A stretch of 64,000 nucleotides of DNA, taken from the NCBI RefSeq assembly GCF_002443255.2, contig NW_019211456.1:50528486-50592485 (forward strand), given 5' to 3'. The stretch is from Varroa destructor (taxonomy: Eukaryota > Arthropoda > Arachnida > Mesostigmata > Varroidae). Below the pieces are notes generated by a model. That model saw only the letters and a program-made list of their open reading frames with translations. It was not told the DNA's origin and did not search any database. Position 1 is the first letter of the stretch; each line of letters begins with the position of its first letter. Positions 13,502 through 26,981 of the stretch are shown here, one piece after another. The position numbers were made by a program, and so were the translations under genes.

Positions 13502-13535
13502 AAAAAAAGAAAGAAAGAAAGAAATAAAAAAAGAG
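13501..13535. repeat. (GAAA)n purine-rich microsatellite
   Basis: A-run followed by about four GAAA units and further A-rich sequence, directly after the tandem duplication. It looks like a decayed poly-A tail or simple-repeat expansion. Confidence 0.7.
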
Positions 13536-13676
13536 ATCCACCCGTGTTTTCGACACAGGACTTAACGGTTCTTCTTGACAGATGAATAGTAATTGTTAAT
13601 TAGGTCATCAATTAGATAAGCTTTAGCAAAGTTGAGACGTCTTGCCCCTTTGTGCTGTTCGAGTCCTTGCATTAGT

Positions 13677-13708
13677 GGATCTTTTAGCCTACTGTCAGGC
13701 CAAAATTT
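13677..13708 (-). repeat. Dispersed repeat copy A, matching 16792-16823
   Basis: Aligned without gaps to 16792-16823, 26 of 32 bases match, including the shared core CCTACTGTCAG. Both copies read FW(P/A)DSR on the minus strand. The differences are not confined to third codon positions, so this looks like a neutrally decayed element pair rather than a conserved host gene. Confidence 0.4.
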
Positions 13709-14980
13709 GATTCTGCTGTTTGTATCTAACGTTTTTAAGCAACGCTTTAACTACTTACACGCCTATCAACACCGCTTACTACAAAAACTCACTGCAGCTG
13801 AAAAGAAGGAATGATAAATCAGCGCTATAAATCCCTAATCCGCGACGAAGGCTATCTCAGATAAACACTAAAGTTAGAACTGACATTTTTGGCACGTGTT
13901 AAAAATCGAGTTTAGATAACTGCTTTTATTCATACGTAACCTTAGAGACAACTTCGGCGAAAAAAGTTTGGATTTAGACAAACTCACCTATGGCTTCCTG
14001 TTAAATGTGACTTATTTGCAAAGTTATGACAATGACACACTCTAGAATTTTGTTGCCTACTTCAGCCAAGGCTGGCAGTTGTCGAGAAGTCGGGCTACAA
14101 AGGATTGCTCACAATTGTGTGAAAACGATATTTTATCGTGAGTGTAATGTGTTTGTAAATATCTGTCTGAAATATAATTGCACCTTCTGATACCAATGGA
14201 AGAACTGTGAAATTAACGACACTAACAGAATATTTATTCTCAAAGCTTGGCATACGTCCTGCTTTTTTGTTTGGTTCCGAACATCATTAAGGCTCGCAGC
14301 CTGTTAACAGTGTTGAGGTGGCGCGGTAGTCAACAAAAAAGAATTAGGGAATTCGAAGCGTTACAACTGCCAAACCTTCTTTTTTTTCTATAGCGATGCG
14401 ATTTTGATGTTCTTCCAAATCATTTTAGATTGACAAGGCAAATCTCGCTTATATCATATATACAGAAAATGGTAAAAAGTCACCGTCGTACTTTATACAG
14501 ATCTTAACAATGTTTACGTTTACGGTCTTTACATATACATAGTAACTTTTTTATCACTGGAGATAACTTGGAACTACAGTAATCTCCCAAATAAGCGTAC
14601 CGCGAAGTCGAATATCGGCCGAAGAAAGTCGAAACGACATATGAAGATTTCATTCACGTAGGTTTTTTTCCTTAGACCCCTTGCTCAATATTCCGATGCA
14701 GACCTCGTTGAAGGTCAGGGTGCACGTCGTTTAGTTAAGCCACCGCACCTATTTGTTTTTTGAAGAGCCCCCTCCTCCCCGCCCGCGCTTTACGTAGTTA
14801 TATAATAACACTTCTATAACATTTCCTCGATTTCCAATAAGCCGTCATTATTTGATTTTATATTTAGCACTGTTCCATCTAGGTAAACTGAACTATTATA
14901 CTGCGCATTCTTATCACGTCGTCTATATCAGCAGAGGTTAGTTTTTCTATATACCATATGGGTATGGTGTGCGATACTGA

Positions 14981-15304
14981 CTAGTTATGAAGCAGGCGTT
15001 TACCACCATTTGGTTGAACAAAATGACATTTTTTCTGTCGTGGTTCAAAAGCCGAATTTCCTAATATCAGAGGTAAGAACCTACAGAATCCAGATATACT
15101 GTGAAGACGAGGCTTAAGATGAACCGTAGCAATGGTGTATCGCACCATTAAGCGCTTCGTATCAGGCGAAATATCTTGGCTCTGAAAATTATTATAGCGG
15201 CTAGGTCTGAATCGATCGCGGTCAGCGCCCGACAAGCATGAAACAGTGCTCAAATAGATCAGAACATACAGCACGATATTGTGAAACGTCCTACTACGCG
15301 TCAT
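14981..15304 (-). CDS. Unassigned small open frame with a possible signal peptide
   Basis: A single 107-codon frame starts at a true ATG (15304). Residues about 9-23 (NIVLYVLIYLSTVSC) look like a signal-peptide hydrophobic core, followed by a polar region. Near the C-terminus the sequence KKCHFVQPNGGKR has basic pairs and a Gly-Lys-Arg, the pattern of an amidated peptide-hormone cleavage site. I recognise no family. The start context is weak, no splice sites or promoter were found, and random frames of this length are expected in a window this size. It is a candidate only. Confidence 0.2.
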   Translation of the reverse strand: MTRSRTFHNIVLYVLIYLSTVSCLSGADRDRFRPSRYNNFQSQDISPDTKRLMVRYTIATVHLKPRLHSISGFCRFLPLILGNSAFEPRQKKCHFVQPNGGKRLLHN

Positions 15305-16407
15305 ACGCGAAGCTTGGTCGGGCGAGTTCCGTACATTGAGGTTATTTTGTTATATACATATTAGTAGAATTGAAGACATACCTGTTTGTCCATTTCGTAT
15401 TAGGGAAACGGTTTGTCATGCATATATATATATCTTGCGCAAATCTGTTATACGAGCAGATCTTAATGATAGAAAACGAAAGCTTCATAGAAAAAGTAGA
15501 AGCTTAACCTACGTTCCAGGTGGAGCATATCTACGTATCTTCACAAATAGAAACGATGTTTCAGCAAGCTATGTCGTTTGGGACCCGAACTATTTCAGAT
15601 TACGTTACTAAACTTGTACGTTACATGAGATTTCCGACAAATGTACGAATAGAATTCTTCTTCAAGTACGTCGAGACGAGCTAAAAAAAACAACACAATA
15701 ATATTTAAAGCCATACTAAAATGTATTTTATGCAAACCCATTTATGCAATACTTACAAAAAGAAACACGCCTGTGGTGGTCAAAGCGGTAACTTCTAGAA
15801 CGGTCGTACTGAAGACAAGTGGTAATTGAAGAATTAAACAATTCATATAGAGTATCAGCGATAAGCATTTGAAATACATTGTTATCATTGCGGGACTATT
15901 CGATGTATCAATGTGTCATGAATAAGCTCGGAACTTCCACTTTCAACAAGAACGATCCTCTTCACTCTGATCTAGTTTGGCCAATACTAAGCAACAACAC
16001 CTTGCACTAATACCGGTTAGATTACTGAGACTACCCAATTTATTACCAGTACAATAGAAAAAACGATGATACAAAAGATGCACCGCACTCTTTTACTGCT
16101 CCGAACGTAGCTTCTAAATTCTACAGTCCGAATCAACGTTAGACCCCTACCCCGAGCAAAGCTCCCATTTTTTTTCTGCCAGAGCAGAAGTCGGTTCTGG
16201 AGAGATTTATCTTTAGTTCGCCTGCCACTCAGATGCTGTGATCGGTCATCCAGCCACCATAAGTTGTATTTAATGTTGTTCGTGCGTATGCCCGGGAACG
16301 AACCGGGGATTTTGTTATGGCACGTAGGGAGAAATGATTCTCAGGCGGTGAAACAGAACTGAATACCAACTCAAGCTTCCTTTAGTCCAAAGGTATATCT
16401 ATATATA

Positions 16408-16883
16408 GGGTGATCTGTTTAAATTAAGGAAAAATTTATTGCTCTGTTTGTCGTAACGGATATGATCCGCTACCCCTCCTATCTATTGGAAGCCGCTTTT
16501 TTGCGGCTTATTATGGCCAAGTGAATCGTGTTTGAGATCAGTCTTTCGGTGCTGCGCCAATTTCTATCACAACCAAAAAGCTTCATTTTTGATACGAAAT
16601 CGACAATGTAAGTACTTTATGAGGTTTTTAATAATCTAAAAAACGAACGGAAAAATGCTTAATGAAGTTTACATTCAAAGGGCTCGGGAATCCATCAAAA
16701 TAGCTCAAAAAGCCATTTTGATACACCTAGCTTTTTGATATAGGAATGAACGACCGTTTTAAAGAGGAAAAAAGACCAGTCGGCAATGTTTGGGACTTTT
16801 GACCTACTGTCAGCCCAAAATTCAACCCCGTGTGTATTTTTAAATATAGCGTATTTGTATGGTACTCTAATGAATTTAAGCAT
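16408..16883 (-). mobile_element. Possible Tc1/mariner-like relic with a terminal-repeat-like end
   Basis: The minus strand at about 16825-16755 reads EFWADSRSKVPN then DWSFFLF, loosely matching the FWPxxSPDLNPxDFxxW block near the third catalytic residue of Tc1/mariner-type transposases. About 400 bases further along, next to a TA, the plus strand reads GGGTGATCTGTTTAAATT (16408-16425), which looks like a mariner-type terminal repeat end. No matching inverted end was found. A related sequence occurs at 13677-13708. Assignment is tentative. Confidence 0.35.
16792..16823 (-). repeat. Dispersed repeat copy B, matching 13677-13708
   Basis: Second copy of the 32-base segment described at 13677-13708, about 3.1 kb away in the same orientation. 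It sits inside the possible Tc1/mariner-like relic. Confidence 0.4.
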
Positions 16884-16899
16884 ACCGATGTCCCGTGAC

Positions 16900-19800
16900 G
16901 CGCGACTGCTGTTAAGCAGTTACTTGCAGATTAAGGAAGTAATATTTTTAGTAATGAACGGTTTAGATCTCAAAGCTATAAGATAAATATGACCATCAAC
17001 AATGACATTCTAGCACACATAAAAACGTGCTGACATATCTAATTTTAGTAGCAGTCCCAAAGACAGAGCATCTAAAAATTTTGAACTATATACGAGGCAA
17101 TAATTATGTACAGGACGTAGTTTAATTAAGTTACATCCAGGATTATTTGCTTTACATATATTTGCAATAGGTTCAACTAAGTATATTCACCGTTCGCCAA
17201 TGTTGATCGGTAAAATGAGGCACCTGCATACTGATTCAAATGTCAGAACGGAAGTTATCACGATTGAGGTCAAATTGGCAGTGTTCGTAAAAATTTTCCA
17301 AGTAAGTTAAATTCTTGAATATGTCTTAGGGGACTAGTGCGTCAACGAATCCTGTCAGTACAGCGTCGTATAGTTGGACTGCTGCGTTTCGTCACCAACA
17401 AGCGGGTTAGGCAATATTAGTTTAACTCTTTTAACCTGTTTACTACTATCTCTAGTATTGCGAATAGAAGGTTAAACTGAAAACTCTCTGCCTGGATTGC
17501 CTTTCCACCTACCAATTAAGTGGCAAATGGCCGCTCGCCATACCATCGTTCGAGGTCGGCACGCAATCCCACAATAGAAATTCACTGGACCTCGCGTCCG
17601 GTTTCTGAGGACTTAAGGTGGCCGTGGCTCCTGGTGTACTACTAGGTGCATCATAACAAGGTACAGCAGACTGCTGCTTATTCTAATGGTAATATTGGAA
17701 CAGAGAAGACGAAAAAATAGCCAGGCGAACATCAGTGGTACCTTGATTGTGAGTGAGGTAACATGCAAAGCCCTTCAATCGGGAGGAACTAACTTAGCTG
17801 AAAAAAAATTGCCGGTCGTCCCGTTAGTTTAGCGGTATAGAAATTGAACCGTCTGACTTTTACATTAACTCTTCTACATGTTTACACAATCGGGCTTTCA
17901 GTTCGGTAACGTGCTTCACCAGGAGCTCTTTAATTATTCCTCTACAGCCAGAAAGGCAATCAGAAAAGGGTCTTGTTCAGAAGGAAGCAAAGCTATAACG
18001 CAATTCATACTAACCGTTCTTCATAACCATCTTAAGACCATATGAAACAATAGAACTTATCCATTAAGCGTTAAAAATACGCAGCCGAAAAGGAAGCAAG
18101 CGGCAGAGGACAGATAAAACTAACCAAAGCCAATTATGAACTACTACTACTACTGCTACTCTTGGACTAAGGACAACGTACCCACCATTTACTCAGATTG
18201 CTTGCACAAACCTTCCCTTGCAATATTGTGCTTAATATCTCGAATCATAACCGCATAGCACTTCTGGCAAGAATTTTTTTATGTCTTGTGTAAAAAGCCA
18301 AGTGAAGGCACATTTAAGTAAGAATACATTCAGACATAAAGATGAACTTCAATAGCTCGAATATTTGACATTTAAGCACCACTCTTAAGACCTCTTTTAC
18401 AACTCAAGCAGTAGCGCCAACAGCTAAGAAGAGACCGCAACAAATTCATCATCTGGTTGGCACAGTATGATTCGGGCTTTACTCGTGCGGCACACCATTC
18501 AAAGGGATCGAGGCTATGGTAAGATATTTGCTAGTGATTCAATCTTCATCGAGCTACTTCCAAACAACGGACCATTGAGCTGCTACTGCCACCGCTGCAG
18601 TTTTAAGGACGTAAACATTCGAAGGCAGGTTGATTGATCAGTGGCATGAGTACGCGTCCTTGGGTAACACTTTTAGAAGTGGCAACAGCAGCACTAGACA
18701 GTGCAAAATGGCTCAAGTCAAAGTGGCTGGTTGAAAACTGGGTCGATCCCTGGAGCATGGGCTTGTCCCCTATATCCCAGCACAGGCGGCGGCTTGACGC
18801 GACGAAGCGTACTGTAAAGAAAAGGCCCGCATGGGCGTGAACCGGCCTTCAGAGCACTGCCAGAGCGAGAGTGAAAGGACTCCACAAGCATGCTCATCGG
18901 AAGGTATTTCCCTTTGACAGCGCAGCCGACAGACAATAGCTGGCAGATTCCCATCATTTCTCCTGCATAGCTGTATAGACGGTCGGTCGTTTTGTTCATG
19001 GATTGCGCTGCTTATCTCGACCGGCCTGTCGGTCCTCCTACGTCTGCTCGCTTTCCCATCGTTGTACCTTTCGTTAGTTCGTTTGCACGGCGACAACGGT
19101 GACTGTCGCGGTGTTAGTGGTGAACTTATTAACAGGCGCCCTGAGCCAAACGTAACGCACCGTATAGAGCTGTGTGTTCACCCATTTGCGTAGTAGAAAT
19201 TTGCACTCGCGTTGTTAGTTGCGTTCATAACAGTCGAGTTCGGCCCCCAGTTGAGCCGGCCTGACGCCTTAAGCGCTAAATACTTTAAACCCACACAAGC
19301 ACTTGACGACACCTTTGGAAGGCTAAGCGAAGTAGCGAAACGGCCATCAACGGCAGCACATATCGTATGTACAGCCCCCGCAGCGGTGTAGCGATTAAAC
19401 ATTACTTTTACCACCTGATGGGCTATACGTTCAGTGCTGCTTAGCGAACTGCGGGCCATTTACCTCGTTCTGCCAAATGCCCCTTGCAGGAAGCACCTTC
19501 AGCGGGATTAGTATCAGCAGAAGCGGGAACGTCAGATTGCAGATGTCTCTTTCCTCGGCTAAAATATGAACAAATAAAGGGCGATGTCTGGCCATTCGTT
19601 CGTTCATCCGCTGCCGCTGTTTAATTTTCCGTCGCTGCTGATGCCATGATCATCAGCACTGGCGAAGCCAGCTGCAGAAGGACGGCCTTGTCTGTCTTTC
19701 AATTTTTCCTGTTTTTCTTCCTGTTCCTCTGCGTCGCACGGCAGCGTTGCAATCGCTGCAGTTGCCGTCATTTGCGCCCCGCTCTGTTGATGGCTACGGT

Positions 19801-22800
19801 ATTATGGGCTCTGGCTCACTTACATAAACTACACAAACAATTTAGCCCATTTGATGTAGAATAACTAAAAAGGCGTAGGGCTCTATGGGCAGGGAATGTG
19901 GGGCAAAATAACAAGGGATTGACGGGAACAGGAGTCAGTCGGTCGGTCGCCAGTGGTCAACAGTGGAAGCACAAAAAGGCAGAAGAGGGAGTTGATTCGA
20001 GGGTAGAATTCTAGGGAAAGCAGATTACCGAATCATGACCTCAATTGAGGGCATGCTGGTTGAACAGTAACCGCCAGCGCACGATGAGCGAACTTAAACA
20101 GCGGACAGCGGCCAATAGAAGGCGATGCTGGATAAATAGAGGTATAAGGGGCGGGGAATTTGCCACAACCTTGATAAAACGGGGCAAGAGACAATGAGGG
20201 CTAAGCCTAGGATGACAGGTAGAGTGAAACAGGGGTTAGGTGGACACCAGATAAAGAAGAAGAGGTAAGGAAAAAAAGAAGAAGAAAAAGAAATAATATA
20301 TAGTAGCAGCGGTAGAAGGCCATCGGCAGTGGCGCACTTAATGCCCAATACTGGGCTGCCCGGTGACCTTTGCCGCTCACCATTCTCCGAAGGAAATCAA
20401 TATCGCTTTTCCGTCGGAACCGCGAGCCCTTGAAGCTGTGAGTTTTGACCGGTGATACACCGAGAAAACAAAAGGGCGAGACAATCTATCGAGTAATATC
20501 ACGGTCGAACGCTTTGTCCCTCGAACACACGGTGGAAAAACACCTTGCAACACTTTGACAAAACGCGTAAATTACCGCGACAGTGAGAACATCATTACCC
20601 CAGAGTCCCTTCGTCTCATCATCTGATAATCGATGGGTGAGAATGCGGTCGATAGACAACTAGGTGCTAAAGGTTAGATTCGAAGGTGTTGTCCTTACCC
20701 TATGATAATTAACATGGCATAGCAACAACACCCTTAATGGCAACGAGGTATCATTGTTATTGTAACATTATACTTAATTTGTATAATATAAACAATAGTG
20801 ATACTTCAATCAAAGACACTGCCATATACGCATACGCCAAATTTATTATCAAAGATAACAATGCTTTAGCTACGAGGATGCATTTAGAATGAGCCTTTTT
20901 CATAATGCTTCTAAAAGGAACTAAGGACATTGTCTGAAGGCTAGATTACGACAATTTCATGACCAAAATCAGGCTGCCGGGTTTTCCTAAAATTTTGAAA
21001 ATACTTGACGCCAGCCCGCAATGGTAAGAAATAGCAGAATCGGTAGCAAGTAAAGAAATAAATACAAATAAGGACGTACGCTCTAAAAAGTTTACTAAAA
21101 TCATCGTGTTTATGTTTGTAGAGTGAAAATACTTTGAGGGTCGAAAAATAGGAGGTCAGTCATTAAGCTGATGATTTGAAATATTCCAAAAGCATATAGA
21201 AACTGTTTTTCTTTGTAATCATCATTATTTACCGTATAGAGGCATAACGGTCAAAGTTCACGCGGTTTAGCGTGAACCGCTCTTTCCTCGCGCATTATAT
21301 GGCTTGCAATAAAAAAAAAAGATGCCGAATCTGAATATTAAGTATGAACTTTAAATAGATGGTCGACGAATGTTCATCGAACCAGTGTATTTCAAATGAG
21401 AGATAATAACCGTCAGAAGTTTGGTCCAAAAATTACGGCTACGATTCCTTTTGTAATGCTCGTACCTACACCTAACCACAATCCAAGCCCATATCCGTTT
21501 CTACCAGTAGTTGTGGCGTACATTACACCTATATGCAAGTTATGTTGGATTGACGGCTTCACCGGCTTCATAACACAACGAAGTGCAAGCTAGCGGACCT
21601 AGCCTCTGTAAAGCGACAGAATCCGTTCTAATACAACTGATCTCAGCACCGTTGATGCAGCGCTCTATGGGCATTTGTGCAGCAAGACTGACTGAGCGTA
21701 GTTTTAGCTGAATGTTAATATCAACACATGTTCCTCAGTCCGGGAAAAGCCATATAGTCAGGATGTTATCCAGCACATGACCCTATACGAGATATGCTAT
21801 TTTTTGTTGCAATAATCCCGTGGACCGCTTGGCTTGACAGTTATATGGAAACATCTCTTTCTGGAAATAGCACTTCTAGGTGAAACGTAGAGGCGAACGC
21901 CCGTTGCCAGTTTTAAAACACTCGGAAGTAAAACTTCGATAAGATTGATTCAACAAATGTTTGAAAGGTACCGTATTCGTATGCTATCATGTATTATTGA
22001 CGAATAGGTTTACCGTACAACCGTGAGATAACATTCTCATACAGTTAAAACGGATGCTTATTTCAAAAACACGCCCTAACGTATGTACATGAAGACTTCC
22101 ATTAGCGAATAAAGCTGCTGAAGCACGTGTCGGTGATGAAAAACGCGCGTTGTCGATTTAACAGCGGGCTTCACAGCGCGTGTCCGCCCAAATTCGCTAG
22201 GAAGTTAGTAGATATTGGAGCGTGCTGCAGATGGTTGCTTGGCCTATTCTCCAACGACCTCAGTAACTGGCAGGACACGAGGCAAAGAACTATGCAGCTA
22301 AGTCGCGCTACGCTCTACAGTTACAGTAGTCATTCTCCCCACTAACCCCAGCTTTATTTAGGCTTTAAAAGCTACCTTTGTATAAAATTTATGATTGTTG
22401 TGAAAGTACAGCTTTGTTTTTGGTCGAGACTTATAAATTGCTGGAAGAGATGCAAAATAGTTTTTTTTTTTTTCAGAAACATAATTAACTTGTACTTTAA
22501 TGTATTCCCATTTTAGAAACACTTCAGGAACTTGGTTCCTCTGGGCGTTTGAGGTAATATTATGTGACAGGATAAAGTTTTCTCGTGCAATTCTTTAGAA
22601 CATTTTCAGATGTAAATATTCGTTAATCCAGTATACTTATAATCCATGATACTTTGTTCCTGTTGCTCGGTATTGTGCTCCGACTGTTCCGACAGAAAGA
22701 ACCAGAGTCAGAACAGAACTTGAGTAACCGGTTTATGAACGTTTCTCAAAGCACCTTTACGGATCATAAGAGAACACCCTAATAACAGTTGCTACAAACA

Positions 22801-25800
22801 GGTGTTCTTAGGTTTATGTTCAATGTTTATAATGCAGTCGTTATTCTCTTGAGTAAATTAAGCCTCGAAATGCTGCAAAGATGAATGGTTTGTAAGCACA
22901 CCTGCACAGAATAGATCTGTTCCATCAGGAATAAGTATAATTTAACTAGTCTCTATTTAGACTCGCATTGTTAACTTAGGTTTTCATTCATCTGCAATTG
23001 TTACCTTGAAAATTCCTACACCGTTAAGTACTCAATGACCGCTGTTGTTGAAGTGAACTCAGTTGAAGTGATAGTTGTCTGGCTTTATGTGCCGTAATTG
23101 TTTGAAGTACTATATATATTTTATAAAATTATAATTTACAAAAAGCATGCGTCTCTCTCACACAGGTCACTCATGTAACCGTTTGCTTGGCCTGCATCGA
23201 TTAAATTTTATTGAGTGATTAATTTATATCTATTGCTGCCGAGGGAATTACAATTGTCATCCTCAATCCCAACCCTTCGATGTGTCACCCACTTCGTGAT
23301 GATGATAAAAAGTATAGTCGTTCACTGCATGTTTTCCTGAATAGACTAGAGACACTCAGGATAATATAGTCGAAGCAATAGACTCGAAATTCTGTATAAA
23401 CCACGATTAAGCCTAAGTGTTTATTCCTAGTGTTTTTCACCGCATGAAGAGCAGCCAAGTACAAAAAAAAGCCTAGGGAACAAAAGGGGTAATTTGGACA
23501 CGTCACAAAGCCTATAATAATAATCATCGTAATAATAATGGAATACATCTCTGTCTTTATAACAAATAAACGTATGGTAATATATCTCTTGTACGCTCGA
23601 GGCGATCGACTGCTCTGGGGTATTAGTTCATGGCGACGCTCGTTGACACTTGCGAGGTGTATGGCTGCCTGGTTACCTCCCTAAGCCGTAAAAAGAGTTT
23701 GTCGTAACTCGTAACCGAGTGCCAGGAGCGACCCATCGATATACGGTGTGAATAAACGAGTGACCCAGTCAGTCGTCGAGTAATCGCAAAGCTACAGATT
23801 TATGGGTAGATCTGAGAACTAGGCAATTTATCCGGGCGACAGCGAGATGTCATGCACGCGCATATGTAGCGTATCAGAAGTGCTGCAAATAGATAGTAGA
23901 TTACTCATGCTCTATATGATGGTAGCTGGCCTAAAAAAGTTTTATCCGCCCAATCAATCCCCATGCTACATAGAAGCATATCACCGCCTGCGACGGCGGC
24001 GATAGATCATCGAAGCGTGACGTAACGACGACATACCAGCTCTAGCAAACACCTTATTTGAAGCATTTCCATTTCGAAAATTGCTCTATTCTAGGAGAAT
24101 TGGGGAAATAACAACAAAAACAATAATGATGATAAACGATCCAATTCGTTAATCCTTTATAAGCGGTAATCGAAAAAACGTTTGTTAAACGCTCTGTGGA
24201 CAAAGTGTAAAAATTATTCGTCAGCTCGTCTAGCTATTATCATATTTTACAATGAGTGTCTTTCATAAAATTCGACCTCTGTCCTTAACCTCAGTCCTAA
24301 ACTGCCGAAAGCAAACAGTGTAGAGGCAAATTTTTGCGTAGACATTGCGGATTTAAATAAAGTCATCTGGTCGCATTCCGTGTTTTCAGGCCCACTTTCC
24401 TTAGATAACGTGTGGCCATAAGAACGGCACAGTTTGCGTTTGCGCGCATAGACCTACTAGAGGGCTGCGTTATATAAGAGCAGGCGGTCAGGTAAAGTAC
24501 TGCGTTTTTTTCAAAAATGCATTGTCTAACTCCCGCCTGCTAAGATCACGTTTAATGTTATTACTAATTACATTAATTTAATGATAACTTAAGCACACGT
24601 TTGCTTTTAGTGTGCTAGTGTTGGACGAACACGGTTTTCCCCCCATATTGATTATTAGTTAGCGTTTCTCACTAGTGTGATCGATAGTTGAAATCAATAC
24701 GAACACTGATTCAACTGCCCCGATATAATTTACTAAGAATGTTTTTCTCTTATTTTCAATTATATAATCACGATTGACGTGACTTAACTCTAATCCTTAA
24801 TGAGCGTTGTTGCTCCAACGAGCTCAGGAGAGACAATATCGTTCTCGATCAACTTACACTGTTGCCTGCGTCAGGACAATGCCACGCTTAGAAAACGATG
24901 ACGATGTTATTTTTTCAAGCTGCGGTAAGAATCGGTATTACCAACGTTACGGTACAAGGGATCGGGTCGAGATTCAACAGACCCAAATAAGTCATTGGTA
25001 GGCATAAATCGTAATTGCTGCCTTCCGATTGGCACACATGCTTCGTTTCGTGGGGAACATCGTTAAAATAGGATTTGTTGTTACACGATCATAGTCTTAC
25101 TACTTAATCACATGTAGAATATCTGACAAGGGTACCTTCCGCAAGCGAATTCGACATCCAGTAGTATGGTTCAATAAAACATTTTTTGAGTGAGCAAAAT
25201 GGGTCGAAATCATAGCGTTTGCATGCTAAGCGGGACAGTAACTTTCAACTGCTATTCGACGCCTAAGGCCATTATTAAGGTTCAGTAACTTCGTGATCAT
25301 TTTAGAATGGACTACCCAGTCGAATAGTTGGAAGTAATGAAATTTAACAAATGGTTATCATCAGTTCTCTCGAGGAAGCAACTTATTCCAGCTGTGTAGC
25401 AGTAGATTTTCTCTTCATGTTATCTACATGTACGATAGCCTCAGATTGCATCATATGTATAAACCCGATTGGGAGGGTTTGATTTCGTAGAAGAGTATTG
25501 AGTCCTATAGCAAAAAGAGGTCTATCTAATGTCCTCGGAAGTTTTATTTGACAACCAGGACTTCTAATGATCTGATTGTTACTGTCCTTTTCCTGCAACT
25601 AGTTTTCATATATTCAGTCAGTCGTAAACGTACAAATAGCGAGAGAGACAAAAACCTATGCGACGCACACTCTCAATTTTAGCTGGCCAACAAGAGATAA
25701 AAATGTAGTACACATAATTTGTGATTCGTCGGCGGTTGCCTGTGCGAGACGATATTAGCAACTGCGTCAACATATATCAGCAGTGTCGGTAATGGCGGAC

Positions 25801-26975
25801 GAATACGCGTTAAAGACATCTTTTCTGCGATGTTATTGTGTCGCCGCAGTGTCGCTGCTGTTGCTATAATCGTAGCTCCTCTTTCGAGTAAATTCGTTAG
25901 AAGGCCGCGTTGTGTTCGATTTCTCAGCCAAACCAGCGGGCGACGGCAGCTGCAGCAACGGTACTCGTATAGTCGTTGTCCTCGTTTATATCAAACTCGA
26001 CTGAGAGATAGAAAAAGGCAGAGAGGATGAACGGGTGAGAACAACGACAGGGTCCACTAAATATCCGAATACGCTCGTTGTATCCTCCGCCGTCCACTTC
26101 GCGGCGAGGCCGGCTTTGGGCCAAAGATAGGCCTTCAACGATTCAATCTACACGCCTGAATTCCTGAGGGTGTCAGGGTATATTAGCGGCCGTGGCTATG
26201 CTGGCGGCGCGAGCAGTGCCAGCAGCGGAGCTTCAGAGTCGGCGGCACCACCATTTTGGCCCGGCATTCTTTTCTTCTCACATGCATCCCTATCGGCCCA
26301 CCAGTTACAATGCGCGGAGTCTTTTGTAAAATTTAAAGAAAGCGAGATTAATCATGAAAAAGCTGAATATTGCTCTCTGAGAAGCTAGCGGTCCGACCGA
26401 CCTGAGGTGAGAATTATTTCACCGACAATAATTGTGATGTAGAAGGAGATATGGCAATAAAAGACGAGGTACTAAGAGATATAAAGGACGAAATCAAATG
26501 GGGGATATGAGAGATATAAAGTGCCCATCTTCCGGCATATGCGAGTCGGAAAATGGTAATGGCGTTGATCGTACTGACGATACACGTCATATCGGCAAGG
26601 AAACGCGCTATTTTTGACGAACGAACGGCCGCAGGAGTGTATCATCATCGTCCATGTCTAGTATTGACACACAAATTGTAGCAATGTCTGAACAACTAGA
26701 TATTTTTTTGCAAATCGATTGGACAAATGAAATATGCGCTACACAATTGATAAAAGGCTATTCTATGTATGCCGCTCGAGTCTACGTTTTCTTCTCGTTT
26801 TCTTTTCTCTTTCGGTTTCAGAATCCTAATTTCTGCTATAATAGAGTATCGACGACCTTTTTAGAAGCGTTATTCAAATGCCGACTGAGTTACTATGTAG
26901 TAATCTACATAGCTGTAGCGATAATTAACTTTGTTTTTTTTTGCCTTTTGAAGTGTTTACATGTGTTATGATTAT
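16900..26975. other. No firm gene; probably intron of the minus-strand K2P gene
   Basis: This stretch follows the K2P donor on the minus strand. I looked on that strand for the expected next exon (YGH after the filter, then a GIP motif in M2) and found no candidate with an acceptor. The stretch is AT-rich with GC-richer patches at about 18.5-20.6 kb, 23.6-24.0 kb and 25.8-26.3 kb. Those patches contain short open frames on both strands that I cannot assign. The longest ATG-started one is minus 19459-19178 (93 residues, no recognised domain). An imperfect (ACT)n run lies near 18140-18160. Confidence 0.4.
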
Positions 26976-26981
26976 ACTGAC
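26976..26981 (-). other. Splice donor of the K2P exon
   Basis: On the minus strand the exon ends ATAG and continues GTCAGT, close to the consensus donor. Without splicing the frame reads QYNHN, which does not continue a channel filter. A phase-1 junction at the first filter glycine (TTIG) fits the expected GYG sequence resuming in the next exon. Confidence 0.75.

Noticed and set aside
16291..16308. Minus-strand tRNA T-arm-like hairpin (CCCCGG, loop TTCGTTC, CCGGG)
   Set aside because: The stem-loop is good but no A box, anticodon arm or paired acceptor stem could be fitted around it. At most it is a tRNA-derived scrap.
17818..17900. Plus-strand TTAGTTTAGCGGTATAG resembling a tRNA D-arm/A box
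   Set aside because: No B box or cloverleaf partner arms at the right distance downstream.
24412..24440. Minus-strand TATGGCCAC (YGH), tested as the next K2P exon
   Set aside because: No AG acceptor in the right phase precedes it, and the following residues do not resemble the M2 region.
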